A stretch of DNA of 64,000 bases. Origin: an uncultured Ectothiorhodospiraceae bacterium (GTDB lineage Bacteria; Pseudomonadota; Gammaproteobacteria; UBA9214). Position 1 is the stretch's first letter. Each line of letters begins with the position of its first letter. This document shows positions 25,510 through 33,671 of this stretch, piece after piece. The stretch covers positions 1-64,000 of the forward strand of contig CAMYJI010000021.1 in NCBI GenBank assembly GCA_947258545.1. The letters run 5' to 3'. The notes under the pieces were generated by a model. It made no database searches and was not told where the DNA came from. It saw nothing but the letters and a program-made list of their open reading frames with translations. The position numbers and the translations under genes are program-made.

Positions 25510-26940
25510 ATGGACACCGCACAACTAACCCGTGTCTCGGAATACGAGTGGCGCATCGAGCCGCAGGGTGCCATGCGGGTGCCGGGTGTCATCTTTGCCA
25601 GCGAGGACCTGGTACGGGCCATGGACGACAAGGTCCGCGAACAGGTCTGTAACGTGGCCACCCTGCCCGGCATCGTACTGGCCTCCTACGCCATGCCGGA
25701 TGCCCACTGGGGCTACGGCTTCCCTATCGGCGGGGTGGCCGCCTTTGATGCCGACCAGGGGGGTGTCGTCTCTGCCGGGGGCGTCGGATTCGATATCTCC
25801 TGTGGCGTACGCACCCTGCACACCGGCCTGAAACGCACCGAGATCGAGGCGGTCAGGGAACGCCTGGCCGACGCCCTGTTCCATTCCATCCCGGCGGGTG
25901 TCGGCAGCACCGGCCGCATCCACCTGGACCCAGCCGGCATGGACGCCATGCTGAACGGCGGCGCCCGCTGGGCGGTCAAACGCGGCTGGGGCCAGCGCGA
26001 GGATCTGGAGCGCATTGAAGAACACGGCTGCATGGCGGGCGCCGTGGTGGATGCCGTCTCCGAGCGCGCCCGTAAGCGTCAGCGCAATGAAATGGGCACC
26101 CTGGGTTCCGGCAACCACTACCTGGAGGTGCAGGAGGTCTGCGAGGTCTTTGATCCCGAGGCGGCCACCGTCTTCGGCATCAGCCAGGGCGATGTCGTGG
26201 TCAGTATCCATTGCGGCTCGCGCGGACTGGGGCACCAGATCGGGACGGAATTTCTGAAATCGATGGTGATCAAGGCAGCCCGGCACGGCATCACCCTGCC
26301 GGACCGCGAACTGGCCTGTGCGCCGATCGACTCGGATACCGGTGAGGCCTATCTCGGTGCGATGCGCGCGGCCATCAACTGCGCCCTCGCCAACCGCCAG
26401 ATCATCACCCACCTCACCCGCGAGGTGTTCGAGCGAATCATCCCGGCGGCCACACTGGAACTGCTCTACGACGTATCACACAACACCTGCAAGGTGGAGG
26501 AGCATGTGATCGATGGTGAACCGCGACGCCTGTACGTCCACCGCAAGGGTGCGACACGCGCCTTCGGCCCCGGTCATCCCGATATCCCGGAGGAGCTGCG
26601 TGACATCGGCCAGCCGGTGCTGATCGGTGGCTCCATGGGGACCGCCTCGCACATCCTGGTCGGCACCCGGCAGGGCGAAACCCTGGCGTTTTCCTCGGCC
26701 TGTCACGGCGCCGGACGCGCCATGAGCCGGCGCCGGGCCTACAAGCTCTGGAAGGGCCGCCAGCTGGTCGACGGGCTGCAGGAGCAAGGCATCCTGATTC
26801 GCAGTCCGTCATCGCGCGGCGTGGCCGAGGAGGCCCCGGGCGCCTACAAGGACGTCGATGCCGTGGTCGATGCCGCCGACGCGGCGGGCCTGGCACGCAA
26901 GGTGGCGAGGCTGAAACCGCTGGCCTGCATCAAGGGTTAG
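25510..26940 (+). CDS. rtcB: RNA-splicing ligase RtcB
   Basis: A 476-residue RNA ligase that joins 2',3'-cyclic phosphate and 5'-OH ends using GTP and Mn2+. Visible: DISCGVRTLHTG (about residue 96, Asp and Cys metal ligands), GSGNHYLEVQ, HCGSRGLGHQIG (about 235), GGSMGTASHILVG and CHGAGRAMSR (about 397) holding the guanylylated histidine. ATG 25510 gives the normal family length; the earlier in-frame ATG 25441 lies inside the archease gene. Works with the archease encoded immediately upstream, in RNA repair. Confidence 0.95.
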   Translation: MDTAQLTRVSEYEWRIEPQGAMRVPGVIFASEDLVRAMDDKVREQVCNVATLPGIVLASYAMPDAHWGYGFPIGGVAAFDADQGGVVSAGGVGFDISCGVRTLHTGLKRTEIEAVRERLADALFHSIPAGVGSTGRIHLDPAGMDAMLNGGARWAVKRGWGQREDLERIEEHGCMAGAVVDAVSERARKRQRNEMGTLGSGNHYLEVQEVCEVFDPEAATVFGISQGDVVVSIHCGSRGLGHQIGTEFLKSMVIKAARHGITLPDRELACAPIDSDTGEAYLGAMRAAINCALANRQIITHLTREVFERIIPAATLELLYDVSHNTCKVEEHVIDGEPRRLYVHRKGATRAFGPGHPDIPEELRDIGQPVLIGGSMGTASHILVGTRQGETLAFSSACHGAGRAMSRRRAYKLWKGRQLVDGLQEQGILIRSPSSRGVAEEAPGAYKDVDAVVDAADAAGLARKVARLKPLACIKG

Positions 26941-27064
26941 CCCGGATTTCTCACAGGGCGGCTTTGGAAGATCACATGTTATTGCAGTATCTGGAACTTT
27001 GCTGACCATGCGAAATATAGCGTGTTTATTTGAGATGCCTATCCCGGTCCTAACTTGTCCTCGC

Positions 27065-27212
27065 ATGCCTGGACTTGCTCTTCACTCAAGCGGTAGCTAC
27101 AGCTACCACTTTCGCTCCAGAGCGGCATCCAGACACACGATTCCAGCGCCGATGTACAGGGATGTACAAGTGTCACGGGAGGCAGGAAGCCGGGAGCGAC
27201 CAGCATCCGGGA
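27065..27212. repeat. Composite intergenic repeat, copy 1
   Basis: Two modules. The first holds the small hairpin GGTAGCT/AGCTACC and CGCTCCAGAGCGGCATCCAG (to about 27131). The second (about 27151-27201) reads GATGTACA, GGATGTACAAGTGTC, then GGCAGGAAGCCGGGAGCGACC. Both modules recur at about 52723-52830 in the opposite order. The region 26941-27239 holds nothing else that I can identify. Confidence 0.6.
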
Positions 27213-27239
27213 TCCCTGTAAGAGATCCGGGCTAGCCCG

Positions 27240-27995
27240 ATGCCGGCACCGCGCAGGCAGATCCATATCGGCACCTCCGGCTGGTCCTATGACCACTGGG
27301 AAGACCGCTTCTACCCCGACGACCTGGCCCGCACCGAGTGGCTGGGCTACTACGCCCGGCAGTTCCACAGCGTCGAGATCAACAGCTCCTTCTACCACCT
27401 GCCCGCCGTATCCACGCTGCAGCACTGGCATGACGTCACACCCGCCGACTTTATATTCGCCACCAAGGCCAGCCGCTACCTCACGCACATGAAAAAACTG
27501 AAACAGCCGCAGCAGACCCTGCCGCCGTTGCTCGAACGGCTTGCCACGCTGGGGACCAAGCTTGGCCCTGTCCTGTTCCAGCTGCCGCCGCACTGGCGCT
27601 TCGATGGAGAACGCCTGGCCGCCCTGCTCGATGAGCTGGGTGGCGCGTACCGTTGCGCCTTCGAGTTCCGTGACCACAGCTGGTTCAATGAGCAGTGCTA
27701 CGAACTGTTGTCACAGCACCGTGCCGCGTTGTGTCTCTATGAACTGGAAGGCTTCCTGAGCCCGGAAAAACTGACGGCCGATTTCGTCTATGTGCGTCTG
27801 CATGGACCAGGGCCAGCCTACCAGGGCAGTTATGGCAAAAAGGCACTGGCCGGGTGGGCGACGGCCTGTGCCCGCTGGATGGCCAGTGGACGCGAGGTCT
27901 ACCTTTATTTTGACAACGACGAAAACGCCTATGCGGTGCACAATGCCACATCCCTGCAGGCCATGATCCAGGAGCCCTGTCATGCCGGTTCATAA
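27240..27995 (+). CDS. DUF72 family protein (YecE-like)
   Basis: A 251-residue protein with the DUF72 landmarks: an opening strand IHIGTSGWSYDHW, SVEINSSFYHLP, FATKASRYLTHMKKLK, FEFRDHSW and YLYFDNDENAYAVHNA near the end. The family has a TIM-barrel fold; its reaction is not established. ATG 27240 has no good ribosome binding site. The 3' end overlaps the polX start by 14 bases, so the two are translationally coupled. Confidence 0.9.
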   Translation: MPAPRRQIHIGTSGWSYDHWEDRFYPDDLARTEWLGYYARQFHSVEINSSFYHLPAVSTLQHWHDVTPADFIFATKASRYLTHMKKLKQPQQTLPPLLERLATLGTKLGPVLFQLPPHWRFDGERLAALLDELGGAYRCAFEFRDHSWFNEQCYELLSQHRAALCLYELEGFLSPEKLTADFVYVRLHGPGPAYQGSYGKKALAGWATACARWMASGREVYLYFDNDENAYAVHNATSLQAMIQEPCHAGS

Positions 27996-29703
27996 TGCCG
28001 AGATCGCTGAGCTGTTCAATCGCCTCGCCGACCTGCTGGAGCTTGAGGACGCCAATCCGTTCCGGGTGCGCGCCTACCGGACGGCGGCACGCAGCATCAA
28101 CGGTCTGTCCCACAACCTGGTCGACCTGCTGGGCGCTGGCGAGGACCTGTCGAAACTGCCGGGCATCGGCAAGGACCTGGCCGGGAAGATCCGTACCTTC
28201 ATCGAGACCGGCAAGCTACCGCTGCTGGAACAGGTGCAGGCACGCACCCCCGCTGCGCTCAGCGACCTGATGAAGATCGAGGGGCTCGGTCCGAAGCGGG
28301 TCAAGACCCTGCACCAGCAGCTGCATATCAGCAGCTTCGAAGACCTGCAGCGCGCGGCACGCAGTGGCAAGGTCCGTGCACTGGCAGGCTTTGGCGCAAA
28401 GACCGAGGCCCTGATCCTGGAACGCCTTGAAGCTGCACGGCATGCCGATATCCGCTCCCGCCTGGTGGATGCCGAGGATATTGCCGCTGCACTGATCAGC
28501 TACCTGGAAGACTGCCCCGGGGTGAAGCAGGTCTGTATCGCCGGCAGCTACCGGCGCCGCCGCGAGACCGTCGGCGACCTGGACATCCTGGTCACGGCGA
28601 AACAGGGTACCCCGGTAACCGATCACTTCGTCGCCTATGACGAGGTGAGCGAGGTGATGTCACACGGCAAGACCCGTTCTACCGTGCACTTGCGCTCCGG
28701 CATGCAGGTGGACCTGCGCGTGGTGCCCCAGGTGAGCTACGGCGCCGCCCTCCTGTATTTCACCGGCTCCAGGGCACACAACATCAGCTTGCGCAAACTG
28801 GCCATCAAGAAGGGATTCAAGCTCAACGAGTACGGTCTGTTCAGGGGCGACAAGCGCATGGCAGGGGCCACCGAAACGGCCGTGTATGCAAAACTGGGCC
28901 TGCCCTATATCGAGCCCGAATTGCGCGAGCAGCGCGGCGAGATCGAGGCCGCCCGCAAGGGCAAGCTGCCCAAACTGGTCGGTCGCGATGATATCCGCGG
29001 GGACCTGCACTGCCATACCCGGGCCACCGATGGTCACGACAGCCTGGAAGCCATGGTGACAGCCGCCCGCAAGCTGGGTTATGAATACCTCGCCATCACG
29101 GACCATTCCAGACGCCTCAGTGTCGCCCACGGGCTCGACCGCAAACGCCTGCTGGAACAAATTCGGCGTATCGACAAACTCAACGAGCAGCTGAATGACA
29201 TCGTAGTACTCAAGTCCATCGAGGTCGACATCCTCGAGGACGGCAGCCTGGACCTGCCCGACGGCATACTCGGCCAACTGGATCTGGTGGTCGGCGCGGT
29301 CCACTACATGTTCAATCTCACCCGCAAACAACAAACCGGGCGCATCATCCGTGCCATGGATAACCCGTACTTCAACATCCTGGCGCACCCCGGTGGACGA
29401 CTGCTCAACAAGCGTCCGCCCTATGAGGTCGACATGAAAAAGGTCATGCAGGCCGCCAGGGAGCGCGGCTGTTTCCTGGAACTGAACGCCCAGCCCGCGC
29501 GTCTCGACCTCACCGATACCGACTGCATGCTGGCCCGCGAGCTGCAGCTCAAGGTCGTGATCTCCAGCGATGCACACAGCACCGCCAACCTCGACTATAT
29601 GCGATTCGGAATCAACCAGGCGCGACGCGGCTGGCTGGGACCTGCCGACGTCGTCAACACACGCAGACTGGCTGAATTGAGGAAATTATTCAGGCGTCAT
29701 TGA
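27982..29703 (+). CDS. polX: DNA polymerase/3'-5' exonuclease PolX
   Basis: A 573-residue repair polymerase. Helix-hairpin-helix motifs lie near 50-130 (LPGIGKDLAGKI, IEGLGPKRVK). The nucleotidyltransferase active site is GSYRRRRETVGDLDILV (about 190-206) with the DxD pair. From about 343 a PHP phosphoesterase domain follows: DLHCHTRATDGHD, AITDHS, IEVDIL, HPGGR and SSDAHS. Bacterial PolX enzymes fill short gaps and remove 3' ends with the PHP domain. GGAGCC lies just before ATG 27982. It overlaps the DUF72 gene. Confidence 0.93.
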   Translation: MPVHNAEIAELFNRLADLLELEDANPFRVRAYRTAARSINGLSHNLVDLLGAGEDLSKLPGIGKDLAGKIRTFIETGKLPLLEQVQARTPAALSDLMKIEGLGPKRVKTLHQQLHISSFEDLQRAARSGKVRALAGFGAKTEALILERLEAARHADIRSRLVDAEDIAAALISYLEDCPGVKQVCIAGSYRRRRETVGDLDILVTAKQGTPVTDHFVAYDEVSEVMSHGKTRSTVHLRSGMQVDLRVVPQVSYGAALLYFTGSRAHNISLRKLAIKKGFKLNEYGLFRGDKRMAGATETAVYAKLGLPYIEPELREQRGEIEAARKGKLPKLVGRDDIRGDLHCHTRATDGHDSLEAMVTAARKLGYEYLAITDHSRRLSVAHGLDRKRLLEQIRRIDKLNEQLNDIVVLKSIEVDILEDGSLDLPDGILGQLDLVVGAVHYMFNLTRKQQTGRIIRAMDNPYFNILAHPGGRLLNKRPPYEVDMKKVMQAARERGCFLELNAQPARLDLTDTDCMLARELQLKVVISSDAHSTANLDYMRFGINQARRGWLGPADVVNTRRLAELRKLFRRH

Positions 29704-29785
29704 GACGCGCGTATCGCAATAATGACAGAGCCGCCCACGCTCCATTACAGACGCCGCATCCGGACGAATCCCCGCACAATCCGCC

Positions 29786-30022
29786 TCAATGTCCGCAACT
29801 GCCCTCGCGGACCCAGACCCCGCGTTCCTCACAGCGCAACATCTCGCTACCGCTGCAAACGTAGTCGCCGATCGCATAGGTTGAATTGTTGAAATAACAG
29901 ACCCCGGACTCCAGCTCCAGGTCCAGCGACAGTTCATCGGCATCTGTGTCGTCGAAAATGGGCGAATTCTTCAACTCGGGGTCCGGTGCGCCTACCATCG
30001 GCAATTGTTTGACATCACTCAT
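29786..30022 (-). CDS. Small cysteine-containing protein, DUF1496-like
   Basis: 78 residues from ATG 30022, with AGGAG eight bases upstream. The N-terminal half is acidic; the C-terminal half, GVCYFNNSTYAIGDYVCSGSEMLRC, ending in GSCGH, has four cysteines in a pattern resembling DUF1496 proteins, where paired cysteines flank a short beta motif. No signal peptide is seen. Function unknown. Confidence 0.6.
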   Translation of the reverse strand: MSDVKQLPMVGAPDPELKNSPIFDDTDADELSLDLELESGVCYFNNSTYAIGDYVCSGSEMLRCEERGVWVREGSCGH

Positions 30023-30269
30023 AGCTGTTCTCCTGATGGGTGTCATGTTACTGCAGACCTTACAGGTGCCAGGACACACAGATACAGGCCTTTTATGACA
30101 CCTGTATAAATTATAGATCCTGTGGCCGGGGCGGACATGATCCCAGTCAAGCAGCGACAATTTGGGGCACCCATCAGGGACCCGATGGTCTAGTATTATT
30201 GTAGGACTGCCTAAAAGCAGGGACCTGAAAATCATCAACTTTAATGGCTGAGTGTATTCGGGAGGCACC

Positions 30270-30704
30270 ATGTCAAGACCCTGGATTGTAGTAGCAGATC
30301 AAAGCAAGGCGCGGATTTTCACCACAGAGGATCCGGAAGGGGCATTACAGGAAGTAGGCCAACTGGAACACCCCGAGGCCCGTGGCCGCTCCCAAACACT
30401 GACCTCCGACCGCCCGGGTCGCAGCTTCGACAGCAGCGGCCAGGGGCGACACGCCATGGGTACGTCGGTGGAACCCAAGGAACAAGAGGCCATCCGCTTC
30501 GCCAAGCTGATTGCCGAACACCTACGTGCAGAGTGTCACGAGAAAGGCTGCAACCGACTGGTACTGGTTGCCGGCCCGCCCTTCCTGGGCCTGCTCCGGG
30601 AGCAGCTCGGCCAAGTAAATGACATCGCAATCACCGAGATCAAGAAGAACCTCGGGCAGTACAGCCCGCATGAGATACGCACGCATTTGCCGGCAAGGCT
30701 ATAA
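30270..30704 (+). CDS. Host attachment protein family (PF10116-like)
   Basis: 144 residues from ATG 30270 with GGGAGG just upstream. The pattern WIVVADQSKARIFTTED, an RSQTLTSDRPGRSFDS linker, then a helical and strand segment (LVLVAGPPFLGLLREQLG, ITEIKKNLGQYSPHEIRTHL) is that of proteins annotated as host attachment family. The name derives from plant-associated bacteria; the biochemical role is unknown. Likely cytoplasmic. Confidence 0.75.
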   Translation: MSRPWIVVADQSKARIFTTEDPEGALQEVGQLEHPEARGRSQTLTSDRPGRSFDSSGQGRHAMGTSVEPKEQEAIRFAKLIAEHLRAECHEKGCNRLVLVAGPPFLGLLREQLGQVNDIAITEIKKNLGQYSPHEIRTHLPARL

Positions 30705-30751
30705 GGCCCGCCTGTGGGCGGTTCAGCCCGCCGTATCGAGGAGGCGCAAAC

Positions 30752-31078
30752 ATGGTCAGCGAAGCCGATCCCATCATCGGGGCGTGGTATCACTACCCGG
30801 AAAAGGCCCAGAAATTCGTGGTGGTCGCCATCGATGAACACACGGATACCATCGAGGTCCAGTACTTCGACGGCAACCTCGACGAATTCGACAAAAGCGC
30901 CTGGTATGAACTCGATATGGAGCGTATCGAGGAGCCGGAGGACTGGACCGGGCCGATGGATAACATCGAAAAGGACGATCTCAACCCGGTGGGCACCGAG
31001 ATGCAGCGCGAGGACTGGGACGAGCCCTACCAAGAAGAGGCCGAGAAAAAAAGCGCCGGCCCACACGAACCCGATTAA
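30752..31078 (+). CDS. Small acidic protein of unknown function
   Basis: 108 residues, GAGG eight bases before ATG 30752. An N-terminal part resembling a Tudor/SH3-like barrel (IGAWYHYPEKAQKFVVVAID, IEVQYFDGNLDEFDKSAWYELD) is followed by a charged tail rich in Asp and Glu. It resembles small proteins of sulfur-oxidising gammaproteobacteria (DUF6763-like), but I would not assign a function. Follows the host attachment gene by 47 bases. Confidence 0.7.
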   Translation: MVSEADPIIGAWYHYPEKAQKFVVVAIDEHTDTIEVQYFDGNLDEFDKSAWYELDMERIEEPEDWTGPMDNIEKDDLNPVGTEMQREDWDEPYQEEAEKKSAGPHEPD

Positions 31079-31150
31079 CGGGTCCGACATCACACTTTGA
31101 AAAAACCGCTCTCTGGCACGAATGGCACACTGATTTATTTTTGACACCTT

Positions 31151-31627
31151 TCAGAATGGGATGCCGGGACCTTCCCAGGTATCGTCGATACGGGGACGTG
31201 CCCTTGCGATTGCTTCCCTGGCATCACACCATCCTTCACAAGCATTGCGGCCGGCACGACCACGGATATAATTCAGAAGCCCCTTGCACCTTGAGTAGAA
31301 CCTGAAAAACAAAAGAATCAGAAAACGCTTCCAGGGTCTCAGTGGACGATCGCTGCAGATAAGCTTATCGTCATACATGCCACGGTCAGTCAGCCCCACA
31401 GCACCGAATGCATCAACTGTTACTCGAGCACCGCGCCGCAGGCGCGGCCCGAGCACCACTGCGTCCAGCAGATCACCTTCAAGACCTATGTACTCGTCGA
31501 CCGAACCATAATTGAATGGACAAGGGAGGGGAGAAATAAAATCCAGTTTCCCGGTGGATCCGCGCTTCAAAAAGCTTCCGCGCGGGATCTCTATGACCAC
31601 CTCCACTTTCGGCAATTCCCGGATCAC
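31151..31627 (-). CDS. Inorganic diphosphatase-like protein, divergent
   Basis: A 158-residue family I pyrophosphatase homolog starting at GTG 31627. It keeps EIPRGSFLK, FNYG, a GDLLD version of the DGDPxD metal site and TDRGMYDDKL, aligned with the catalytic Asp/Asp/Lys of E. coli Ppa. The first Asp of DGDPxD is Glu, and the Glu and Arg normally found near KxE and DR are not visible. The usual C-terminal YK is replaced by a basic, hydrophobic stretch. It may be a weak or repurposed enzyme; the main ppa gene is probably elsewhere. Confidence 0.7.
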   Translation of the reverse strand: MIRELPKVEVVIEIPRGSFLKRGSTGKLDFISPLPCPFNYGSVDEYIGLEGDLLDAVVLGPRLRRGARVTVDAFGAVGLTDRGMYDDKLICSDRPLRPWKRFLILLFFRFYSRCKGLLNYIRGRAGRNACEGWCDAREAIARARPRIDDTWEGPGIPF

Positions 31628-31780
31628 ACTATTACGCCCGTATCGCTATTGCAGTATTTATACATAACCAGAATCCACATCCCGCGTCTCACCAATCATC
31701 CTAACCCAGTGAACGTATGTATGCGTCTATCGCCGGCTCATCTCCATGGGTGCTGTGGACCAGGCTTCGAACGGAGTGGA

Positions 31781-32137
31781 TCAATTTGCTGGTTGTTTCC
31801 AGCGCCAGCCGGTGCCTTTTCTCCGCTCCCGTAGCGCCGATACCATTTCGTCCACGGAGACGCGCCCGTCTCCATCGGCATCGATTTGTTCAAAGCTTAG
31901 TATTCTTAACATACGGTGTGCTGGCCGACCGGCCTGTTTGTGACGATCCTCGAATTCCTTATAGAATACCGCGTATTCCTGTCGGCCAAGATAGCCATCG
32001 CCATCGGTATCATGTACAGAGAATTCAGGAGGTGGCGCAGGACCGCGGGCATCATCGCCAGGCGCGATGCCGGCATAAATCGATAACCCCAGTGCCGCAA
32101 GCAGCAACCTTCCGGTATTCAGTATTTTCCTTGTCAT
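31781..32137 (-). CDS. Secreted EF-hand protein
   Basis: 118 residues from ATG 32137 (GAGG about ten bases upstream); the frame is open further upstream only because it continues into the MITE. A signal peptide (LLLAALGLSIYAGIAPG) is followed by two EF-hand loops, DTDGDGYLGRQE and DADGDGRVSVDE, about 45 residues apart. A calcium-binding periplasmic or secreted protein. It lies downstream of the hydrogenase small subunit across the MITE. Confidence 0.8.
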   Translation of the reverse strand: MTRKILNTGRLLLAALGLSIYAGIAPGDDARGPAPPPEFSVHDTDGDGYLGRQEYAVFYKEFEDRHKQAGRPAHRMLRILSFEQIDADGDGRVSVDEMVSALRERRKGTGWRWKQPAN

Positions 32138-32175
32138 TCCACAGACACCTCGCCGAATAAAACATCCTTTACCCA

Positions 32176-32430
32176 TTGCTGTCCCACTTAATTCCTTCTC
32201 CCCTTTGGGGAGAAGGCCAGGATGAGGGGATTGCAACACAGTTGCATAAAAAAGTGCTTATTTTATGAGAATTTTAACCCTCACCCTAACCCTCTCCCAA
32301 AATTGGGAGAGGGAATGTGTATTTAATATCGTCCACATTGAATTCATGTCTCATCAACCAGGAAATCAAGTTTAATTCTATATTGTTAGCCTGTTTCATG
32401 TATTCAGATTTCTTTAATTGGGACAGCAGT
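32176..32430. mobile_element. 255-bp MITE-like element, copy 2
   Basis: The sequence from TTGCTGTCCCACTTAA (about 32177) to TTTAATTGGGACAGCAGT (to 32430) is an inverted copy of 15821-16075, with the same interior hairpin (CCCTCTCCC/GGGAGAGGG). Its terminal repeats are slightly degenerate. It cuts into the end of the hydrogenase small-subunit gene, giving that protein about 48 element-encoded residues. Confidence 0.8.
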
Positions 32431-33584
32431 GTACCGTTCAACTCATTGTCAGAGAGCGTGAAGCGATGCACGCCGGACGCCTCAGGTCCGAATAGCCCGG
32501 GAATTTTATCGGGCACCATGCGAAAAGGAGCCGGACCAGACTTGTGGCAATAGACACAATTGGTTTCAAACACCGCTTGCCCGATTCCCGGGGCATCCCC
32601 GGCGACCGGATCGCTTGAAGATTGTTCAGGCAAGAGGCTCTGGTAAAATCCGCCTTTATCCCAGAAATCCGGTTCTGAGCAACCCAGACAGGGATGGCCC
32701 GCTTCGATCGGAAAACTCGTACCCTCGTTCCATTTGACGGTAGCGCAGGCATTGTGAGCCAAGGGCCCCTTGCAACCAAGTTGGTAAAGACACCACCCCT
32801 TTCGCGCACCTTCGTCGTCGAAGCTCTTTGCGAATTTCTTCTGTTCGTAAAAATGCAGGCGCGAGCAGCGATCATGAACTGTATTCCCGTAGATCACCAG
32901 GGGCCTGCCAAGATCATCAAGCCTGGGGAAACGATCAAACAGCAGATAGTGCGCGAGTGTGCCGCTGATAGCTACAGGCAGCGGCGGGCAGCCGGAAATA
33001 TTAACCAGCGGTTTGTCTGCGATCATCCCGCGTTCCATTAATTCGCCCACACTGACTGCACCAGTCGGATTGGGATCGGCCCGGGGTAATCCGCCGAAAG
33101 CGGCACAGCTTCCTACAGCAACAATCGCCGCGGCATCCTTTGCACATGTCTTTAGCATTTCCAGATTGGTGATCCCGGCAATGGTTGAATAAACACCCCC
33201 GTCGTTAATCGGGATAGAACCATCCACAATGAGTAGATACTTTCCGCGTGACAAGCTCATCGCACTTTTGCGTGCGGCCTCCGCGGCTTCGCCGGAGGCT
33301 GCCTGCAGGGTATGGTGATAATCAAGAGATATAAAGTTAAAGATCAGGTTTTCGATAGTTGGCGCATGCGATCGAGTGAGCGATTCTGTACAGCCGGTAC
33401 ATTCCTGGAACGACAGCCATATTACGGATTGAGGTTTTGCCTTATCAAGCACCCTTGTCATCGCTGGCGCCAGGGAACCTGGCAATGCCATAAGGGATGT
33501 CAAAGAAATGCAGTACTTCAGGAATGCGCGGCGGCTGATGCCTGCGTCCAGCAACCCTGCTCCCAGTTCGTCTACGTCGGTCAC
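32286..33584 (-). CDS. [NiFe] hydrogenase small subunit with c-type heme extension, C-terminus altered by MITE
   Basis: Starts at GTG 33584. It has a Tat signal SRRAFLKY, then the iron-sulfur ligands of a group 1-like small subunit: ECTGCTES, VGSCAAFGG, SGCPP, NTVHDRCSR, WCLYQLGCKGP and GHPCLGCSEPDFW. After that comes ETNCVYCHKSGPAPFRM, a CxxCH heme site, in place of the usual membrane helix. The chain runs into the MITE after LNGT, and the last 48 or so residues, ending LPILGEG, are element sequence. No large subunit or maturation gene is in the window, so this subunit is orphaned here; the insertion may have separated it from its partner. Confidence 0.88.
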   Translation of the reverse strand: MTDVDELGAGLLDAGISRRAFLKYCISLTSLMALPGSLAPAMTRVLDKAKPQSVIWLSFQECTGCTESLTRSHAPTIENLIFNFISLDYHHTLQAASGEAAEAARKSAMSLSRGKYLLIVDGSIPINDGGVYSTIAGITNLEMLKTCAKDAAAIVAVGSCAAFGGLPRADPNPTGAVSVGELMERGMIADKPLVNISGCPPLPVAISGTLAHYLLFDRFPRLDDLGRPLVIYGNTVHDRCSRLHFYEQKKFAKSFDDEGARKGWCLYQLGCKGPLAHNACATVKWNEGTSFPIEAGHPCLGCSEPDFWDKGGFYQSLLPEQSSSDPVAGDAPGIGQAVFETNCVYCHKSGPAPFRMVPDKIPGLFGPEASGVHRFTLSDNELNGTLLSQLKKSEYMKQANNIELNLISWLMRHEFNVDDIKYTFPLPILGEG

Positions 33585-33671
33585 GCGTCTGGACTCTCCA
33601 TTGTGGTCATATTATTAATTAGGCTTCAGCCCGATTTTAATGGAGTCGCCGATGCTGATTCTGTAACAAAG

